Shown: piece after piece, positions 60,592 through 64,000 of the stretch
Numbering within the stretch: position 1 is the first letter of the stretch
Layout of the letters: each line of letters opens with the position of its first letter
Assembly (NCBI RefSeq): GCF_014647415.1
Contig: NZ_BMPD01000003.1
Location: 1 to 64,000, forward strand
Origin: Haloarcula sebkhae
GTDB taxonomy: Archaea > Halobacteriota > Halobacteria > Halobacteriales > Haloarculaceae
Reading direction: 5' to 3'
Length of the DNA: 64,000 nucleotides
The notes under the pieces: model-generated
Databases searched by the model: none
What the model was told of the DNA's origin: nothing
Seen by the model: the letters and a program-made list of their open reading frames with translations, nothing else
Made by a program: the position numbers and the translations under genes

Positions 60592-61548
60592 CTACCGACG
60601 GCTGCCTGACGACTTGCTCACCTTTGCGGAGCTACCGTGCTGCGCTCGCTCCTGTAGCCGCTGTATTCGTTCGTCCATCGGTGGATGCGTCGATAAGAGG
60701 CGTGAAAGCTCACTGTCCGCTTCGTTGTGTACGTATAACTGCCGCAGGAGACCGGGGTCTGGTTTCGACGCCTGCTCGATCTTCGCGAGGGCACGAGCAA
60801 GTCCAAGGGGATTCTCCGTTATCTCGATCGCACGGTCGTCGGCTGCCAACTCGCGACGTCTGGAGTAGCCGAGTATCAGCAGCGTCACCGCGAATCCGAG
60901 ACCGGCAACGACCTGTAGCGCGTATCGCTGTGCCCGCCCAAGCCAGGAGCGCGACCACGATGACGGGTCGCCGCGTAGCAGTGCGAGTGAACGGGCGATA
61001 CCGCCGGTGAGTACCACGATGGGGAACACCACGAGGCCGACGAGCCCAATAAGCGTCTGTACGAGGCTGTACGCGACAGTCTGAACGAGCGCATCGCGAG
61101 TCTCCAGATGCGCGAGTTCGTGCGCCAGCAGCGCCTCAAACTCCGACACGGACAGCAGCCGGAACAGCTGCCTGTCGACGACGATCGCCCCAGCGCCGCC
61201 GCCGATGGCGAACGCGTTCGGAACTGGCAACTCCGCCAGTAGCAGCGTCGGCGTCTCGACGTCCATTTGAGCGACAAGCGTGTCGAGGCGGCGGTAGGCC
61301 TCTGGCACGCGCGCCCGAGAGAGTTCGACTGCATCGAGAGACCGCTTGAGCTGCGCCGTTGCAGCCCAGTAGTTCAGGACGCCAAGAGCAATCGCTGTCC
61401 CGATAATGACCAGCGTGGCCATCAGTGGCGATGGACGGCTGTCCCACACTGGCAGAAGCAGCATATACCCGACGTATGCCGCCGCGAGATAGACCAGCAG
61501 CGACAGCAGTCCGACGACGGCCATGAGTAGCCGTCGGGTCACAGACAT
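60592..61548 (-). CDS. M48-family (HtpX-like) membrane metalloprotease
   Basis: The protein has 318 residues. Two N-terminal transmembrane helices, then LPVPNAFAIGGGAGAIVVD, zinc motif LLAHELAHLETRD, two further helices, and the third ligand region RRRELAADDRAIEIT. The C-terminus has LSTHPPMDERIQRLQE. This is the complete HtpX layout, used in membrane-protein quality control. It is divergent from the FAH gene, with the 20-base repeat between them. Confidence 0.9.
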   Translation of the reverse strand: MSVTRRLLMAVVGLLSLLVYLAAAYVGYMLLLPVWDSRPSPLMATLVIIGTAIALGVLNYWAATAQLKRSLDAVELSRARVPEAYRRLDTLVAQMDVETPTLLLAELPVPNAFAIGGGAGAIVVDRQLFRLLSVSEFEALLAHELAHLETRDALVQTVAYSLVQTLIGLVGLVVFPIVVLTGGIARSLALLRGDPSSWSRSWLGRAQRYALQVVAGLGFAVTLLILGYSRRRELAADDRAIEITENPLGLARALAKIEQASKPDPGLLRQLYVHNEADSELSRLLSTHPPMDERIQRLQERAQHGSSAKVSKSSGSRR

Positions 61549-61644
61549 GTATGCTGGTACGCCGCTGTGCGAAAAAGTCGCTTCGGTGGTGTCACCGCCG
61601 TTCCATCGTTTGACCCCTTCGATGCCTGTTCCGTGGTCGTCGGA

Positions 61645-61664
61645 CTATTTGATATAGCGATATT
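61645..61664 (+). repeat. 20-base exact repeat, copy 2
   Basis: Identical to 59808-59827. It lies in the divergent region between the M48 protease and FAH-family genes and is followed by an AT-rich GATTTATC. It could be a shared operator or promoter element. Confidence 0.55.
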
Positions 61665-61810
61665 AGATTTATCTTGACTACAGCAAACGGATCGATGATT
61701 TGCTATACCGGTCACAGAGTAGCGCTCTCGGCCTTGCGGCTGGTGATGGCTGTCGAGCGGTGTACGCTGTAGCCGACACGCCTTTTTCACCGCCACACAG
61801 ACCACTCGGT

Positions 61811-62527
61811 ATGCGAACTGCACGACTCCTGACCGAGGATGGACCGGTCACCGGCGAATACGTTGACGGTGTCATCAACGCCGACGACGGCCAGTACGTG
61901 GTTGGCCGCGATGGCCGACTGCTCCCGCCGTGTGAACCAACCGCGCTGTACTGCGTCGGCCGGAACTACGCCGCTACCAATGACCAGATGGATTACGACC
62001 GTCCTGAGGAGCCGGACTTCTTCATCAAGCCTCCGACAGCACTACTCGCCCACGAACAGGACATTCTCTACCCGCCGTTCACCGACGAGCTCACCTACGC
62101 CGGTGAGCTAGCTGCGGTCATCGGTGAGCGGTGTCACGACCTCGACCCGGCTGACGTTTCTGACGCCGTTACAGGCTACACGATACTGAACGACGTCGAC
62201 GCGCTGGACCAGCAGGGCCGAACCGCACGCAAAGCCTTCGACGGCTCCGGCCCCCTGGGCCCGTGGATCGAGACTGACGTCGACCCCACCGGTATCGATA
62301 TGTACACCGACATCAACGACGAGCGCCGACAGTCTGCCAATACCAGCGAGATGCTGTTCGGACCGCACGAGGTAGTCGCGTACCTCTCGGAGCGGTTCAC
62401 GTTCCGCCCTGGCGATGTCATCGCCTTCGGCAGCCCAGCCAACCCAGGTACGGTCGCGCCCGGCGACACGATCGAGATAACCTACGAGGGTGTCGGGACG
62501 CTCCGCAACTCGGTTGTCGAGCCATAA
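61811..62527 (+). CDS. FAH-family protein, candidate 2-keto-3-deoxypentonate dehydratase
   Basis: The protein has 238 residues. The fumarylacetoacetase fold has ALYCVGRNYAATNDQMDYDR, FFIKPPTALL, metal ligands in YAGELAAVIGERC and DVDALDQQGR, and the late VIAFGSPANPGTVAPGD. Haloarchaeal FAH-type enzymes dehydrate 2-keto-3-deoxyxylonate, and this gene sits close to the other pentose genes, so that function is likely but not proven. The ATG at 61811 is used since the frame before it is not protein-like. Confidence 0.75.
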   Translation: MRTARLLTEDGPVTGEYVDGVINADDGQYVVGRDGRLLPPCEPTALYCVGRNYAATNDQMDYDRPEEPDFFIKPPTALLAHEQDILYPPFTDELTYAGELAAVIGERCHDLDPADVSDAVTGYTILNDVDALDQQGRTARKAFDGSGPLGPWIETDVDPTGIDMYTDINDERRQSANTSEMLFGPHEVVAYLSERFTFRPGDVIAFGSPANPGTVAPGDTIEITYEGVGTLRNSVVEP

Positions 62528-62634
62528 CGTATCAGGTCGCCGAAAACGTAGCGTAGCGGCTTTTTACGACATCTATACGGAGAATCGTGGGTTTGGCCAG
62601 CTATCGACGATAAACTACTATCTGCTATACGAAA

Positions 62635-64000
62635 TCACTGTAGCCGGGTCCGAATCGTCTCCGCGGTTTGCTCGCCGATACCGTCGATAGCCGTCAGTTC
62701 CTCGTCGGAGGCCGCTCTGACGCTGTCCACGCTACCGAAGCGTCGGAGCAGCCGCTTCCGCGTCTCCGGGCCGATGCCGGGGACGTCGTCCAGCGTCGTC
62801 GAGACTTCGTCCCGTAGCGTCTGGTGGTACTGGACGGCAAAGCGGTGCGCTTCGTCACGCACTCGCTGGAGCAAGTGGAGCTGTGGGGCATCGTCGTCCC
62901 AGTCGTACACGCGGTCTGGCGTGATGACCAGTTCCTCGTCTTTCGCGAGCGCGATGGCCGGAACGTCCCAGCCAGTCTCTGCGAGGGCGTCGCGAGCCGC
63001 CCCGAGCTGGCCGTCGCCGCCGTCGATGAGCAGCAGGTCCGGGTCTGGGCGGTCGTCCCGGCCCTCGACGGCGCGCGCGGCCCGCCAGCGGAGGAGTTCG
63101 CGCATGTTCGCGTAGTCGTCGTTTTGCTCGGTGAGCTTCTTCCGCCGGTAGTCGCTCTTCTCTGGCGTCTCGTCGACAAACGTGACGTTCGAGCCGACAG
63201 CCGACCGACCCTGCGCGTGGCTCACGTCGAAGCCCTCGATACGGCTCGGACGGCTGATTCCCAGCGCATCGGCCAGCCGGCCGCTCTCGTCGTCGGTGCC
63301 ACCGCGCTGGCGGGCGTTCTTCAGCGCGAGGTTGACCAGCGTCGCCTCTCGACCGGCCCCGGGCACCCCGAGTGTGACACCCTCGCTCTCAAGCCATGCT
63401 TCGATATCTGGGTCGGCGGGGTCCTCGGCACAGAGAATCCGGTCGGGTAGCTCCCGCTCGGCGTAGTACTGCGGGATGAACGCCCGATACACGCCGGCGG
63501 TGCCTTCGCCGTCCGGTGCTTCGAGCGTGTGCCGGTCCCGTTCGACGAGCTTGCCGCCCTCGGCGTGCAGTCGCGCGACGATAGCTCGCTCGCCTTCGAT
63601 GGCGGCCCCGAGCACGTCCGTCGTCTGGTATCCTCCGGAGTCACTGACCGCGGTGTCGCCCTCGCCGTGGAGCGCTTCGACGGCCCCGAGCTTGTCACGG
63701 AGGTTTGCGGCGCGTTCGAACTCCTGGTTCTGTGCGGCGGCTTCCATCTCGCGGCGCAACGGGTCCGCGAGGACGCCGGTCTCGCCCTCGAAGTACCGCG
63801 TGACCGATTCCACGTCCTCGGCGTACTCGGCTTCGCCGATTTCGCCGGTACAGGGCGCGGTACAGATGCCCATTTCGTAGTCGAGACAGGGCCGGTCCCG
63901 GTTGCTGTACTTGTGGTCGGAACACCCCCGCAGGCCGTACGCCTCCCGCAGGGCCTTCACCACTGTTTCCACCCGTCCTTTGTCGGTGAACGGTCCGTAG
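62635..64000 (-). CDS. Excinuclease ABC subunit C (5' part outside the window)
   Basis: The visible part is about 455 residues, continuing past the window end in frame ([17 protein letters not shown]). UvrC makes the two incisions in nucleotide excision repair. Visible are the Cys motif [14 protein letters not shown], the UVR domain ([18 protein letters not shown]), the RNase H-like endonuclease domain ([25 protein letters not shown]; later [11 protein letters not shown]) and the C-terminal helix-hairpin-helix pair ([31 protein letters not shown]). The N-terminal GIY-YIG domain lies outside. uvrB is also in this window. Confidence 0.97.
   Translation of the reverse strand, partial: YGPFTDKGRVETVVKALREAYGLRGCSDHKYSNRDRPCLDYEMGICTAPCTGEIGEAEYAEDVESVTRYFEGETGVLADPLRREMEAAAQNQEFERAANLRDKLGAVEALHGEGDTAVSDSGGYQTTDVLGAAIEGERAIVARLHAEGGKLVERDRHTLEAPDGEGTAGVYRAFIPQYYAERELPDRILCAEDPADPDIEAWLESEGVTLGVPGAGREATLVNLALKNARQRGGTDDESGRLADALGISRPSRIEGFDVSHAQGRSAVGSNVTFVDETPEKSDYRRKKLTEQNDDYANMRELLRWRAARAVEGRDDRPDPDLLLIDGGDGQLGAARDALAETGWDVPAIALAKDEELVITPDRVYDWDDDAPQLHLLQRVRDEAHRFAVQYHQTLRDEVSTTLDDVPGIGPETRKRLLRRFGSVDSVRAASDEELTAIDGIGEQTAETIRTRLQ

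Overview
The window is chromosomal DNA of an extremely halophilic archaeon, most likely Haloarcula or a close relative. The basis is a high G+C, strongly acidic proteome, twin-arginine lipoprotein signals on most exported proteins, TATA-type promoters placed about 25-28 bases before leaderless start codons, a haloarchaeal RNase P RNA, a bacterial-type UvrB/UvrC pair, and an oxidative pentose-degradation cluster of the type known in Haloarcula and Haloferax. Genus placement is inference; no rRNA is present.

Layout. (1) 1-715: a 36-base perfect palindrome, a frameshifted DUF5789-type gene and tRNA-Cys. (2) 716-8474: a surface-fibre-like locus with three DUF1102-type exported proteins, a related exported protein carrying a LamG domain, a membrane-tethered winged-helix regulator, a DUF5305 protein and a SipW-like signal peptidase. 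This resembles the bacterial TasA/SipW biofilm-matrix module and is one of the two most interesting regions. (3) 8627-13227: small haloarchaeal hypotheticals and tRNA-Lys. (4) 13320-20316: ferredoxin nitrite reductase, RNase P RNA, a rubrerythrin-like gene, uvrB, and a histidine kinase that lacks its phosphoacceptor histidine.

(5) 20366-41502: a large cobalamin (B12) island. Its genes are cbiT, cbiL, cbiF, cbiG, an SDR gene, two cbiH genes, a ferredoxin, a LAGLIDADG-fold-like protein, a CbiX fused to Fe-S domains, a DUF3209 protein, a PQQ-propeller protein, cbtA/cbtB cobalt transport, a ChlI/ChlD-type chelatase, cobN, cbiC, cbiE and a divergent second CbiX. Most genes overlap by 1-11 bases. 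Three transcription units are preceded by the same 14-base near-palindrome TTG[CG]ACTA[AG]TACAA placed at the promoter, which points to a dedicated B12 regulon. The island carries both an early (CbiX) and a late (CobN/ChlID) cobalt-insertion system. I do not recognise CbiD or CbiJ/CobK in it, so the unassigned operon members are candidates for missing steps or for regulation.

(6) 41512-53760: a degraded antiporter fragment, a quinone-oxidoreductase-like enzyme, XapX, a His-rich lipoprotein in operon with a giant PHP-domain surface protein bearing a PGF-CTERM anchor, nucleoside hydrolase and 5'-nucleotidase (nucleotide scavenging), and a DyP-like/P19-like Tat lipoprotein pair probably used for iron. 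(7) 53912-62527: a pentose (D-xylose/L-arabinose) oxidation cluster: enolase-superfamily dehydratase, MBL-fold lactonase, xylose dehydrogenase, aldehyde dehydrogenase and an FAH-family protein, plus an M48 protease and AT-rich spacers holding a 20-base exact repeat and a possible 27-residue micropeptide. (8) 62635-64000: uvrC, cut off by the window end.

No CRISPR array, rRNA, insertion sequence, integrase or recognisable defence island was seen.
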